From Rhodobacteraceae bacterium UBA3069 (GTDB lineage Bacteria > Pseudomonadota > Alphaproteobacteria > Rhodobacterales > Rhodobacteraceae), in contig DFBX01000056.1 in NCBI GenBank assembly GCA_002366795.1, positions 1-56,595 of the forward strand: a DNA stretch of 56,595 nucleotides, given 5' to 3'. Below, in pieces: positions 1 through 9,010 of this stretch (position 1 is the stretch's first letter; every line of letters starts with the position of its first letter). The notes beneath the pieces were generated by a model, which searched no databases, was not told the DNA's origin, and saw only the letters and a list, made by a program, of their open reading frames with translations. Both the position numbers and the translations under genes were made by a program.

Positions 1-93
1 GTTTTCGAGGGATAGGGGTATAACCTTGAAAGTTGGCAAATCGCATTTGCACCGCCTACATAGTAGGATGCGGCTGGATGGAAGGGGACGACC

Positions 94-1188
94 ATGAATA
101 TCCACCTCAAGGAATTGAGCGACATGACACGCGATGAAGCGGCTGATGCGCTGTCACGCCTGCGCAGATGGGCGGCTTCTGCCAGTGCCGAAGAACGCGC
201 CGATCTTGACCCGGCCCTGACGCATCTTCTGGACGGCGCACCGGCGCAATACCCTGCGTTCTCGCGTCAGTATCCTACCGATTTCAAAGTGGATTCCGAA
301 TACAAGGCGACGCTGCCCGACCTGCAAAACGGCCCCGCAAGCCTGATCCGTGGCGCACAGCGGCCCATCCAGCATGTCGGGATTTCCAATTTCCGCCTGC
401 CGGTGCAGTTTCACACCCGCGGCAATGGCGACCTGACGCTTGAAACCTCGGTCACGGGCACGGTCAGCCTTGAGGCGGACAAGAAGGGCATCAACATGAG
501 CCGTATCATGCGGTCCTTTTATGCCCATGCGGAAAAAACCTTCAGCTTCGAGGTGATTGAGGCCGCGCTGGACGATTACAAATCCGATCTGGACAGTTTC
601 GATGCGCGTATCCAGATGCGGTTTTCTTATCCGCTGAAAGTGCCGTCTTTGCGGTCGGGCCTGTGGGGATACCAGTATTACGACATCGCGCTGGAACTGG
701 TCGAGAAGGACGGGCTGCGTAAGAAAATCATGCACTTGGATTTCGTTTACTCCTCGACTTGCCCCTGTTCGCTTGAACTTTCCGAACATGCGCGGGAAAC
801 CCGGGTGCAATTGGCGACGCCGCATTCGCAACGTTCGGTCGCGCGGCTGTCGGTGGTGGTGAACGATGGCGAATGCCTGTGGTTCGAGGATCTGATCGAC
901 ATGGCCCGCGCCGCGATTCCGACCGAAACCCAGGTCATGGTAAAACGCGAGGACGAACAAGCCTTTGCCGAGATGAATGCCGCTCACCCGATTTTCGTCG
1001 AGGACGCCGCCCGCTTGTTCTGCGAGCAACTTCATCAGGAGTCACGAGTCGGCGATTTTCGCATCATCGCCAGCCACCAGGAAAGCCTGCACAGCCACGA
1101 TGCCATCAGCATACTGACCGAGGGGACGACATTCGCCAATGACAGCCTTGGCCCGCGCCTGTTCGACACGTTGCACCACGTCGGCTAA
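94..1188 (+). CDS. folE2: GTP cyclohydrolase FolE2 (type IB)
   Basis: Converts GTP to 7,8-dihydroneopterin triphosphate, the first step of folate synthesis, in the cytosol. The 364-residue protein shows the FolE2 landmarks: the TCPCSLELS motif with Cys223 and Cys225, where family knowledge places the catalytic/metal cysteine, and the downstream ATPHSQRS histidine near residue 244. It is one of the longer FolE2 forms, with about 60 N-terminal residues before the conserved core. The start follows a purine-rich GGAAGGGGACG ribosome site. It is unrelated in sequence to zinc-dependent FolE. folB and folP lie about 11-12 kb downstream, so the window holds three folate steps. Identification is firm; regulation is not visible. 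Confidence 0.96.
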   Translation: MNIHLKELSDMTRDEAADALSRLRRWAASASAEERADLDPALTHLLDGAPAQYPAFSRQYPTDFKVDSEYKATLPDLQNGPASLIRGAQRPIQHVGISNFRLPVQFHTRGNGDLTLETSVTGTVSLEADKKGINMSRIMRSFYAHAEKTFSFEVIEAALDDYKSDLDSFDARIQMRFSYPLKVPSLRSGLWGYQYYDIALELVEKDGLRKKIMHLDFVYSSTCPCSLELSEHARETRVQLATPHSQRSVARLSVVVNDGECLWFEDLIDMARAAIPTETQVMVKREDEQAFAEMNAAHPIFVEDAARLFCEQLHQESRVGDFRIIASHQESLHSHDAISILTEGTTFANDSLGPRLFDTLHHVG

Positions 1189-1320
1189 GCTTGACGGCTT
1201 TTTGCTGCGCTGCGGCATAAGCAAGGGCGCCATGCGGAATGGGCATTGGTCATATCAGCCTTTGTGACCTAGTTTGAAGGGCAGGGAGGAAGCCAGACTC
1301 AACCAAGCGAGGTTTCCAAA

Positions 1321-1548
1321 ATGGCCACTCAAGCCACAAACGTGATTTTCACCAAGGGCGGAATGCGCGCCCGCGTCGATGCCTTCCTTTCCTTCATGGG
1401 GCAGGGGTTCAACGCCTATATCGAGCGCCGCGCCCGCGTGGGGGAGATCGAGGCGCTGAACGCCAAGTCCGACACGGAGCTGGCCGCCATGGGCCTTAAG
1501 CGCGATGATATTCCGCAATATGTCTTCCGCGATCTGTTCTACGTCTGA
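1321..1548 (+). CDS. DUF1127 small protein
   Basis: A 75-residue basic protein. The C-terminal half (about residues 30-70, with YIERRARVGEIEALNAKSD and LAAMGLKRDDIP) matches the DUF1127 pattern of a short helix rich in Arg followed by an L..MG..R.DI element. DUF1127 proteins in alphaproteobacteria are known in a few cases as small RNA-linked or phosphate/stress regulators, but nothing here proves such a role. It is monocistronic, followed within 50 bases by an intrinsic terminator. A purine-rich stretch lies about 30 bases upstream, but the spacing directly before the ATG is weak. Confidence 0.85.
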   Translation: MATQATNVIFTKGGMRARVDAFLSFMGQGFNAYIERRARVGEIEALNAKSDTELAAMGLKRDDIPQYVFRDLFYV

Positions 1549-1592
1549 CCACATACGGTTTTGATGCGGGCTCCCTCGGCCCGTCTTGGGAA

Positions 1593-1630
1593 ACGCCCCG
1601 GTGCCCGACTTGGTGCCGGGGCGTCTTCTT
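1593..1630 (+). terminator. Intrinsic terminator after DUF1127 gene
   Basis: A perfect 9-bp stem ACGCCCCGG/CCGGGGCGT (1593-1601 with 1616-1624) is followed by a pyrimidine tract CTTCTT. It lies 45 bases after the stop codon. Confidence 0.75.
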
Positions 1631-1704
1631 GTGGCGCGCGCATTATCAGGGGGAATGGCTTGCGCGCTTGACAGCCGCGCGGTGCCGCGCCAAGCCTCGC
1701 TTCT

Positions 1705-3153
1705 ATGATAGATCTTCGCCCCGTCGGATACACAATCGGCCTGCTTGTCGCGGCCCTAGGCCTGACCATGCTGCCGCCGCTGCTGGTCGATATTGCCGAG
1801 GGGCAGGGCCATTGGCCGGTGTTTGCCGAAAGCGCCATCATCACCTTTTTGACCGGCGGCCTGGTCGCGCTGGCCTGCCACAACGGCACGCGCGAAGGTC
1901 TGACCCTGCAACAGACCTTTCTGCTGACCGCCGGTGTCTGGCTGGCGCTGCCGTTGTTCGGGGCGCTGCCGTTCATCCTGGGCGCGACCGAGGCGCGTAT
2001 CGTCGATGCGTTCTTCGAGGCAATGTCCGGCCTGACAACCACCGGGTCCACCGTGCTGTCGGGGCTGGATACGCTGCCCAAGGGCTTGCTGCTGTGGCGC
2101 GGCATCCTGCAATGGCTTGGGGGCATCGGCATCATTGTTGTGGCCATGGTGTTCCTGCCCGAACTCAGGGTCGGGGGGATGCAGATTTTCCGCTCGGAAG
2201 CGTTTGAAACCATGGGAAAAATTCTGCCTCGCGCGACCGAAATCGCCTCGCAGATATCGGTTATCTACGTGGCGCTGACGGTGCTGTGTATGCTGTGCTA
2301 CCTGCTGCTGGGCATGAATGCGTTCGACGCCACGGTGCATGCGCTGACAACCATTTCGACCGGCGGGTTTTCCAATTACGACGCATCTTTCGGCACGTTT
2401 TCCGGCCCGCCGGAATATGTCGCCTCGGTCTTCATGATCCTCGCTGCGCTGCCTTTCGTGCGCTACGTGCAGATGGTGAACGGCCATCGCGGCGCGCTGC
2501 TGGGCGACGTGCAGGCGCGCGGGTTCATTTTGACGATCCTAGTGCTAGTGGTCGTAACGACAGTGATCCTGACCTCGATTTTTCCGCATCACTGGGAACA
2601 GGCAGTGCGCGAGGCGCTGTTCAACATCACCTCGATCATTTCGGGCACCGGCTATGCCAGTGTCGATTACATGGAGTGGAGCGGTTTCCTGATCGTGCTG
2701 TTCTTCTTTATCGGGTTGATCGGCGGTTCGGCCGGGTCCACCGCCTGTTCGGTCAAGATTTTCCGCTATCAAATCCTGCTGGCATCGATCAAGGCGCAGA
2801 TATCCAAGACACGCCTGCCGCACGGGGTGTTCCAGCCGCGTTGGGACGGGCGAGTGATCGACGACGATGTCTTGAATTCGGTCATGACGTTTTTCGTGTT
2901 CTTCATCGTGACGCTGGGGTTGTTGGCGGTGGCGCTGGGGATGACGGGGCTGGATTTCATCACTTCCGTGTCGGGCGCGGCCACGGCGCTGGCCAATATC
3001 GGGCCGGGCCTAGGCGACCAGATCGGGCCGGCGGGCAATTTCGGCGGGTTGAACGACACGGCCAAATGGCTGCTGGCGGCGGGCATGTTCATGGGCCGGC
3101 TAGAGCTGATGGTGGTCTTTGCCCTGTTCACTGTTCGGTTCTGGCGCGGCTGA
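1705..3153 (+). CDS. trkH: Trk-type potassium uptake membrane protein
   Basis: A 482-residue polytopic inner-membrane protein of the TrkH/KtrB superfamily, which forms the K+ permeation path and works with a cytosolic TrkA subunit not seen in this window. Four pore-loop signatures are visible in order: TTTGSTV, TISTGGFS, IISGTGYAS and TALANIGPGLG, one for each M1-P-M2 repeat. Roughly ten strongly hydrophobic segments are spread over the length, which is normal for TrkH. The ATG at 1705 has no obvious Shine-Dalgarno, so the start is less certain than the identity. A bidirectional terminator separates it from the convergent next gene. Confidence 0.94.
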   Translation: MIDLRPVGYTIGLLVAALGLTMLPPLLVDIAEGQGHWPVFAESAIITFLTGGLVALACHNGTREGLTLQQTFLLTAGVWLALPLFGALPFILGATEARIVDAFFEAMSGLTTTGSTVLSGLDTLPKGLLLWRGILQWLGGIGIIVVAMVFLPELRVGGMQIFRSEAFETMGKILPRATEIASQISVIYVALTVLCMLCYLLLGMNAFDATVHALTTISTGGFSNYDASFGTFSGPPEYVASVFMILAALPFVRYVQMVNGHRGALLGDVQARGFILTILVLVVVTTVILTSIFPHHWEQAVREALFNITSIISGTGYASVDYMEWSGFLIVLFFFIGLIGGSAGSTACSVKIFRYQILLASIKAQISKTRLPHGVFQPRWDGRVIDDDVLNSVMTFFVFFIVTLGLLAVALGMTGLDFITSVSGAATALANIGPGLGDQIGPAGNFGGLNDTAKWLLAAGMFMGRLELMVVFALFTVRFWRG

Positions 3154-3195
3154 ACATTACGGCAATCTGCCCCGCGCAACGGGGCGGGCAACGAA

Positions 3196-3223
3196 AAAGG
3201 GCGGCCGTTGCGGACCGCCCTTT
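3196..3223. terminator. Bidirectional intrinsic terminator
   Basis: AAAGGGCGG/CCGCCCTTT inverted repeat (3196-3204 with 3215-3223) with A-rich and T-rich flanks lies between the convergent trkH and the minus-strand peptidase-like gene. Confidence 0.8.
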
Positions 3224-3243
3224 GTTGTCTTTGGCCGGTTGGA

Positions 3244-5034
3244 TCAATCCCAGCAATTGACCAGAACGGTCATGCCAGAGGCTTTCTCGTTCAGGGTCGA
3301 GGGCGGTACATCGCCAATGGCATCGGTGACCACGGTGCTAAGACCAAGCCCCTCCAGCATGGCGCGAATGGCTGCGGCATCGGCGGCAAAGTTCACATCT
3401 TCGGGCAGTTTGCGGCTGCCGTCCGTGGCGGGCAGAAGCATGCCCAGAACCGCGCCGCCCGCATCCAGAACCGGACCGCCCGCATCGCCGGGCAACACGT
3501 TCAGCGCCAGACGTTTCACGCTGTCCTCGCCTTGCAGGCCGCGGATGTCTTCAAGCGTGCCATAAGTCAGGGTCGGCAGGCCCAGAACCCCGCCAAAGGG
3601 ATAGCCGGACACGGCCACGTCCGATTGCAGGCGCGGCGTCGCGTTCTGGAACGCGGCGACAGACAGGGGCGCAAGCGGGGCCAGCGGTTTCAGCACGGCC
3701 ACGCCAAGCGCCGCGTCGCGCGACAGGATATCGGCCTCGGTCTCGTCGTTCAGGGTGATGCGGCCGCATTCGGCCACGGCCTCGGCGGTGGTGACAACGG
3801 TGCCCTTCGCGTCGATGAAAAAGCCCGAACGCGACACGCGCGGCTTGCGGATTTCCAAGCCTGCCACCAGATCCACGCTTTGGTTTTCAGTGTCCCCCGC
3901 AGCCGGGTCCAATACGCCGGGCAGGCGGGCAAAGCTTTTCTGCATCTCGCCCAGAAGACGGGTGCGGCGTTCCTCGTCGCCTGCAGGCCAGATCAGGGTA
4001 AAGCCCTTGATCTCGCCGTTTTGCAGCGTGGCCTGTGTATGCGAGACGAAATCCGACCCGATCCCGACCAGCATGAAACCGTTGTTGTCGTGCTCGCGCG
4101 GGCCGTCCTCGGGGACGATTTCCAGCGTTTGCATGATGTCATACAGCCCGTTCAGCGTGGCGCGGTCCCCGGTTTGGGAAATCAGCAAGACCCGCGCGGT
4201 CAGATCGCCGGTGGCCGCGAAATGGGCAAAGGGCGGTTCATATTTTTCAAAGGCGACGACCCCCATGGGCAGGATCATTTCGATGCCTGCCTCGGTATCG
4301 GCGATGGTTTGCAGGTCCAGCCCGTTCAGCACGGCATTATACTGTTCGAACAGCGCGGCGCGCTGGCGTGTGGTCAGAATGCCGGTCACTTCGAAACTGT
4401 TCGCCTCTTGCCAGGCGGCCATGGAATTGCGGGTGCCGCGGCCAAAGGCGCCGTCGATGGCGGATTCGTAAAAACCGGCCCATTTCAGCGCCACTTGCAG
4501 GTCCATGCGCTGATCGCGGTCCAAGGCGGCCTCGCTTTGGCGGGCTTCGCGCGGGGTTTCGTCCGCGGGTTCGATCGCGGGTTCAGGCGCGGGCGCGGCC
4601 TCGGCAGTGGTTTCCGGTTCCGCCTGCGGGGCCGGTTCGGCCTTGGCGGTTTGTTCGGGCGCAGTCTCCACGGCCTCCATCGGGGGCAGGTTCAGCAGGT
4701 TGGCGCCCACGGGCCAGAATTGTTGCCGATAGGCGCTGGAAAAGGCGATGTAGCTGTCGCGCGGAATCTCGCCCTCGCGGCGATAGACGCGCAGCACTTG
4801 GTCGGCGTCGTTGCGCCGGTAGGGGCCAAGTGCAATGGCATACCAGCCGCCGCCAAGGGAAAACCCGTTCACATCCTGAAGCCGCCCGGAATAGGCGCGG
4901 ATGCGGTCCTGCGCCGCCGAAAGACTGGGCTGCGCCTCGATCTGGACCCAGACCACGTCATTGGCGGTCTGCGCGAAAACCGCGCGGGTGGACAGGATCA
5001 GCGTTAGAATGGCTGTAATCAATATTCTTGTCAT
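3244..5034 (-). CDS. Secreted SPOR/peptidoglycan-binding protein with degenerate trypsin domain
   Basis: A 596-residue exported protein. The ATG at 5034 gives a clean signal peptide (MTRILITAILTLILSTRAVFA). Next comes a SPOR-like module (about 25-105), a Pro/Ala/Glu-rich linker (115-170), a PG_binding_1 module (176-232, with FYESAIDGAFGRGTRNSM), an unassigned region (235-380) and an HtrA/trypsin-like fold (395-575). In the last domain the catalytic His position reads TTAEAV (Glu418) and the catalytic Ser position reads GDAGGPV (Ala518), while Asp440 is kept. It is therefore probably a pseudo-protease that binds cell wall or partners. Gene is monocistronic and convergent with trkH. The domain order is inference from motif reading. 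Confidence 0.85.
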   Translation of the reverse strand: MTRILITAILTLILSTRAVFAQTANDVVWVQIEAQPSLSAAQDRIRAYSGRLQDVNGFSLGGGWYAIALGPYRRNDADQVLRVYRREGEIPRDSYIAFSSAYRQQFWPVGANLLNLPPMEAVETAPEQTAKAEPAPQAEPETTAEAAPAPEPAIEPADETPREARQSEAALDRDQRMDLQVALKWAGFYESAIDGAFGRGTRNSMAAWQEANSFEVTGILTTRQRAALFEQYNAVLNGLDLQTIADTEAGIEMILPMGVVAFEKYEPPFAHFAATGDLTARVLLISQTGDRATLNGLYDIMQTLEIVPEDGPREHDNNGFMLVGIGSDFVSHTQATLQNGEIKGFTLIWPAGDEERRTRLLGEMQKSFARLPGVLDPAAGDTENQSVDLVAGLEIRKPRVSRSGFFIDAKGTVVTTAEAVAECGRITLNDETEADILSRDAALGVAVLKPLAPLAPLSVAAFQNATPRLQSDVAVSGYPFGGVLGLPTLTYGTLEDIRGLQGEDSVKRLALNVLPGDAGGPVLDAGGAVLGMLLPATDGSRKLPEDVNFAADAAAIRAMLEGLGLSTVVTDAIGDVPPSTLNEKASGMTVLVNCWD

Positions 5035-5195
5035 GGTGCGTTGCCGCCCTTGGCCTTTTGGTTTGGTGAAAAACTTTTGCACGTTTTACCAAATCAACGC
5101 GCGGGCGCACCCAAATAATGCGTGATGACGCGATTGACCCCGGCCCGCCCGCCCCGTAGGTAGAGCGCGCGATTTAACAGGGCCAGACAGGGCGC

Positions 5196-6149
5196 ATGAC
5201 AATGTCCAAGACCACCGCAAAACCGCGCAGTTTCCAGGAGATCATCCTGCGGCTTCAGGCCTATTGGGCCGACAAGGGCTGCGCGGTGATGCAACCCTAT
5301 GACATGGAGGTCGGCGCGGGCACGTTCCATCCGGCGACCACGTTGCGCTCACTTGGCTCGCGCCCATGGGCGGCGGCTTACGTGCAGCCCTCGCGCCGCC
5401 CGACCGACGGGCGCTATGGCGAGAACCCGAACCGATTGCAGCATTACTACCAGTATCAGGTGCTGATCAAACCCAGCCCGCCCGACCTGCAAGAGCTGTA
5501 TCTGGGCAGTCTGGAGGCCATCGGCATCGACATGGACCTGCACGACATCCGCTTTGTCGAAGATGACTGGGAATCGCCCACTCTTGGCGCATGGGGTCTG
5601 GGCTGGGAAGTCTGGTGCGACGGCATGGAAGTATCGCAATTCACCTATTTCCAACAGGTTGGCGGCCATGACTGCCACCCCGTATCGGGCGAGCTGACCT
5701 ATGGTCTGGAACGTCTGGCGATGTATGTTCTAGGCATCGATCACGTGATGGACATGCCCTATAATGACCCGGATGCGCCGATTGCCCTGAAATACGGCGA
5801 TGTCTTTCGTCAGACAGAACAGGAATACAGCCGCTGGAATTTCGACGTGGCCAATACCGATGTGCTGCTCAAGCATTTCGAAGACGCCGAGGCCGAGTGC
5901 CATTCGATCCTGTCGCAGGCGCATGACGACCCGAAAACCGGCAAGCGCATCGTTATGGCGCATCCTGCCTATGACCAGTGCATCAAGGCCAGCCATATCT
6001 TCAACCTGCTGGACGCGCGCGGCGTAATCTCGGTCACGGAACGACAAAGCTATATCGGGCGGGTGCGGACATTGGCAAAGATGTGCGCCGACGCCTTCGT
6101 GCAAACCGAGGCAGGCGGCTGGACCGCCGAAGCAAAGGCAGACGCATAA
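5196..6149 (+). CDS. glyQ: Glycyl-tRNA synthetase alpha subunit
   Basis: Catalytic alpha subunit of the bacterial alpha2beta2 glycyl-tRNA synthetase, which forms glycyl-adenylate and charges tRNA-Gly. The 317-residue length is typical. The early conserved block GCAVMQPYDMEVGAGTFHP and the block FVEDDWESPTLGAWGLGWEV identify it. Two possible ATG codons are 6 bases apart (5196 and 5202). The stop codon overlaps the next gene's ATG by one base, so glyQ, the small membrane protein and glyS form one transcription unit. Confidence 0.98.
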   Translation: MTMSKTTAKPRSFQEIILRLQAYWADKGCAVMQPYDMEVGAGTFHPATTLRSLGSRPWAAAYVQPSRRPTDGRYGENPNRLQHYYQYQVLIKPSPPDLQELYLGSLEAIGIDMDLHDIRFVEDDWESPTLGAWGLGWEVWCDGMEVSQFTYFQQVGGHDCHPVSGELTYGLERLAMYVLGIDHVMDMPYNDPDAPIALKYGDVFRQTEQEYSRWNFDVANTDVLLKHFEDAEAECHSILSQAHDDPKTGKRIVMAHPAYDQCIKASHIFNLLDARGVISVTERQSYIGRVRTLAKMCADAFVQTEAGGWTAEAKADA

Positions 6150-6676
6150 TGATGGGAAAGATTCTAGCGGGGTTTACTGTGATTACGGCGCTGCTGGCCG
6201 GTGTGGCCATGTATTATCTTCAGGTTTACGCCTATTACGAAGAGGTTTCGGCCAACGGAACCGATGATGTGCAGATGACCACCATTGCGGGCGGCCCGCC
6301 CGAACCGGTGCTGTATGACGGTTTCAAGGCGATTGACGCGGACAGCAGCCCGATCCGCTATCGCGCCTGTTTCACCACCCCGATGAGCGCCGCGATGATG
6401 AGCGAGGCATACACCCCCTATGAGGATGCCGTGCCGCTGGTCGCCCCCGGCTGGTTCGACTGTTTCGACGCGGTCGAGATCGGCAAGGCGCTTGAGGACG
6501 GCGAGGCGATGGCCTTTCTGGGCACGCAAAACATTCATTATGGCATCGATCGCGTCGTGGCCGTTATGCCCGATGGGCGCGGCTATGTCTGGCACCAGAT
6601 CAACCACTGCGGCGAAAAGGTTTTCGACGGGCAACCCGCCCCCGAAGGCTGCCCCACACCGCCCCACGGAAATTGA
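6149..6676 (+). CDS. DUF6446-type membrane-anchored protein between glyQ and glyS
   Basis: A 175-residue protein with one N-terminal transmembrane or uncleaved signal segment (about residues 4-24) and a periplasmic domain with three well-spaced cysteines (RACFTTP, WFDCFDAV, NHCGEK). It starts at ATGATG where the first A is the last base of the glyQ stop codon. I recognise the gene as the conserved rhodobacterial protein lying between the two glycyl-tRNA synthetase genes, classed as DUF6446. Its function is unknown. Its position suggests co-expression with the synthetase, but a periplasmic location argues against a direct role in charging. Confidence 0.85.
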   Translation: MMGKILAGFTVITALLAGVAMYYLQVYAYYEEVSANGTDDVQMTTIAGGPPEPVLYDGFKAIDADSSPIRYRACFTTPMSAAMMSEAYTPYEDAVPLVAPGWFDCFDAVEIGKALEDGEAMAFLGTQNIHYGIDRVVAVMPDGRGYVWHQINHCGEKVFDGQPAPEGCPTPPHGN

Positions 6677-6694
6677 GCCCGAGGAAACTGACCC

Positions 6695-8944
6695 ATGGCT
6701 GACCTGCTGATCGAACTGTTTTCCGAGGAAATCCCCGCCCGCATGCAGGGCCGCGCCGCCGCAGACCTGAAAAAGCGTGTGACCGATGGTCTGGTCGAGG
6801 CCAGCCTGACCTTTGCCGGCGCCGCCGGGTTTTCCACGCCGCGCCGCCTTACGCTGGCGATCGAAGGGCTGCTGGAACGTTCGCCGGACCAGAGCGAAGA
6901 ACGCAAGGGTCCGCGCGTCGATGCGCCGGAAAAGGCGATCGAAGGCTTCCTGCGCGGCGCGGGTGTTTCGCGTGACGATCTGGAAATCCGTGACGAAAAA
7001 AAGGGCCAGGTCTATTTCGCCACGATCCGCAAGCCGGGCCGCCCCGCAGCCGAAATCGTCGCCGAGGTGCTGGAGGATGCGATCCGCAACTTCCCATGGC
7101 CCAAATCCATGCGTTGGGGGGCGGGCAGCCTGAAATGGGTGCGTCCGCTGCATTCGATCCTGTGCATCCTGTCGCGCGAGGACGGGGCCGAGGTCGTGCC
7201 GATGGACGTGGACGGCATCGCATCGGATAACACCACCGAAGGGCACCGTTTCATGGGTTCTGGCCGGTTCGCCGTGAACGGTTTCGACGATTACGAGGCC
7301 AAGCTGAAGCGCGACCATGTGATCCTGAACGCCGAGGAACGCGCCGATGCGATCTGGACCGAAGCGACCAGCCAGGCATTCGCCAGCGGGCTGGAAGTGG
7401 TCGAGGACAAGGGGCTATTGACCGAGGTTGCAGGCCTGGTTGAATGGCCCGTGGTGCTGATGGGCGCGATTGACGCCGAATTTCTGGGCCTGCCGCCCGA
7501 GGTGTTGCAAACCTCGATGAAGGAACACCAGAAGTTCTTTTCGGTGAAAAACCCCAAAACGGGCCGGATCGAACGGTTCATCACCGTTGCCAACCGCGAA
7601 ACCGTCGACCATGGCGCGACCATTCTTGCGGGCAATCAAAAGGTGCTGTCGGCCCGCTTGTCGGATGCGAAATTCTTTTGGGAAAACGACCTGCGCGTGG
7701 CGAAATCCAACATCGCCGCATGGACGGACCGTTTGTCCAACGTGACTTTCCACAACCAGCTGGGTAGCCAGGCCAAGCGGATCGACCGTATCGTGGCACT
7801 GGCCCGCGATATTGCCCCCGCCGTCGGGGCCGACCCGGCACTGGCCGAACAGGCCGCGCGCGTGGCCAAGGCCGACCTTTCGTCGGAAATGGTTTATGAA
7901 TTCCCCGAACTTCAAGGGCTTATGGGCCGCTACTATGCCGAGGCCGCTGGCCTTCCGGCAGAGGTGGCGAATGCGGCACAGGAACACTATGCGCCGCTTG
8001 GCCCGTCTGATGACGTGCCAAGCGCGCCGGTGTCCGTCGCCGTGGCACTGGCCGACAAGATCGACACGCTGACCGGATTCTGGGCCATCGATGAAAAGCC
8101 CACCGGATCGAAGGACCCTTATGCCCTGCGCCGCGCCTCGCTTGGCGTGATCCGCATTTTGCTGTCGAATGACATCCGCGCCGGGCTGGATGCATGGTTT
8201 GACGCGCAACTGCTGCGTCACAAGATCAACCTGAATGGCGATGCCGACGCGGCCGAAATCGAAGCCATGGAAGAGATGCTGGACGAGATCGCCGATCACG
8301 GCGTCTTTGGTGCGGCCTTCCACGCCATGCTGGACCGCCTGAAGGGCAAGGATGATGCCCCCGCAACGGACGAAGGCTCGCTGCTGCGGACCGTGGGCGA
8401 TGCGGTGCCGGACCTGTCCACCGACCTGCTGGCCTTTTTCCATGATCGGCTGAAGGTTTACCTGCGTGATCAGGGGCTTACCCATGACGTGATCGACGCC
8501 TGCCTTGAAATGCCGGGCAATGACGACGTGACGCTTCTGGTGCGCCGCGCCACCGCGCTTGGCGCGTTCCTTGAAACCGAGGATGGCACCAACCTTGTGC
8601 AGGGCTTCAAGCGCGCCGCCAATATCCTGACCCAGGCCGAGGAAAAGGACGGGGTGGAATATTCCTTTGGCGCGGATGCGAAATTCGCCGAGACTGATGA
8701 GGAAAAGGCCCTGTTCGCCGCGCTGGACGCCGCCGGTGCCAAGATCGCCCCCGCGATGGAGGCCGAGGATTTCGCGGCCGCCATGGCCTCCATGGCCGAT
8801 CTGCGCGCGCCCATCGATGCGTTTTTCGAGGCAGTGCAGGTCAATTCCGACAATCAGGTGGTGCGCCGCAACCGGCTGAACCTGCTGTCGCGGATCAGGG
8901 GGCTTTGCCTGTCCGTGGCCGACCTGACCCGGATCGAAGGCTAA
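6695..8944 (+). CDS. glyS: Glycyl-tRNA synthetase beta subunit
   Basis: Beta subunit of tetrameric glycyl-tRNA synthetase, needed for tRNA recognition. The 749-residue protein begins with the family signature LLIELFSEEIPARM and contains LQTSMKEHQKFFSV and the HD-like segment near DKIDTLTGFWAIDEKPTGSKDP, abbreviated here. The C-terminal DALR-type anticodon-binding region ends NRLNLLSRIR. The start has an AGGAAAC ribosome site. It is 18 bases after the DUF6446 gene and followed within 70 bases by the PPDK-like gene. Confidence 0.98.
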   Translation: MADLLIELFSEEIPARMQGRAAADLKKRVTDGLVEASLTFAGAAGFSTPRRLTLAIEGLLERSPDQSEERKGPRVDAPEKAIEGFLRGAGVSRDDLEIRDEKKGQVYFATIRKPGRPAAEIVAEVLEDAIRNFPWPKSMRWGAGSLKWVRPLHSILCILSREDGAEVVPMDVDGIASDNTTEGHRFMGSGRFAVNGFDDYEAKLKRDHVILNAEERADAIWTEATSQAFASGLEVVEDKGLLTEVAGLVEWPVVLMGAIDAEFLGLPPEVLQTSMKEHQKFFSVKNPKTGRIERFITVANRETVDHGATILAGNQKVLSARLSDAKFFWENDLRVAKSNIAAWTDRLSNVTFHNQLGSQAKRIDRIVALARDIAPAVGADPALAEQAARVAKADLSSEMVYEFPELQGLMGRYYAEAAGLPAEVANAAQEHYAPLGPSDDVPSAPVSVAVALADKIDTLTGFWAIDEKPTGSKDPYALRRASLGVIRILLSNDIRAGLDAWFDAQLLRHKINLNGDADAAEIEAMEEMLDEIADHGVFGAAFHAMLDRLKGKDDAPATDEGSLLRTVGDAVPDLSTDLLAFFHDRLKVYLRDQGLTHDVIDACLEMPGNDDVTLLVRRATALGAFLETEDGTNLVQGFKRAANILTQAEEKDGVEYSFGADAKFAETDEEKALFAALDAAGAKIAPAMEAEDFAAAMASMADLRAPIDAFFEAVQVNSDNQVVRRNRLNLLSRIRGLCLSVADLTRIEG

Positions 8945-9010
8945 GCGCAGGCGGCGCTTGCCAAGCCGCGGCAGGGGAGTATTCTGCGGCGGTTAAGGAA
9001 AGGCGCCGCA

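Noticed and set aside
16..35. TATAAC-containing stretch upstream of folE2 considered as a Zur box, since folE2 is often zinc-regulated.
   Set aside because: Only one half-site is recognisable and no inverted partner lies at proper spacing.
54..66. CCTAC-ATA-GTAGG mini-palindrome before folE2.
   Set aside because: Five-base arms are too short to set apart from chance without comparative data.
3208..5007. Long open frame opposite the trypsin-like gene (about 600 codons).
   Set aside because: It mirrors the codon periodicity of the real high-GC gene, has Gly/His/Arg-rich composition, no ribosome site and no family motif.
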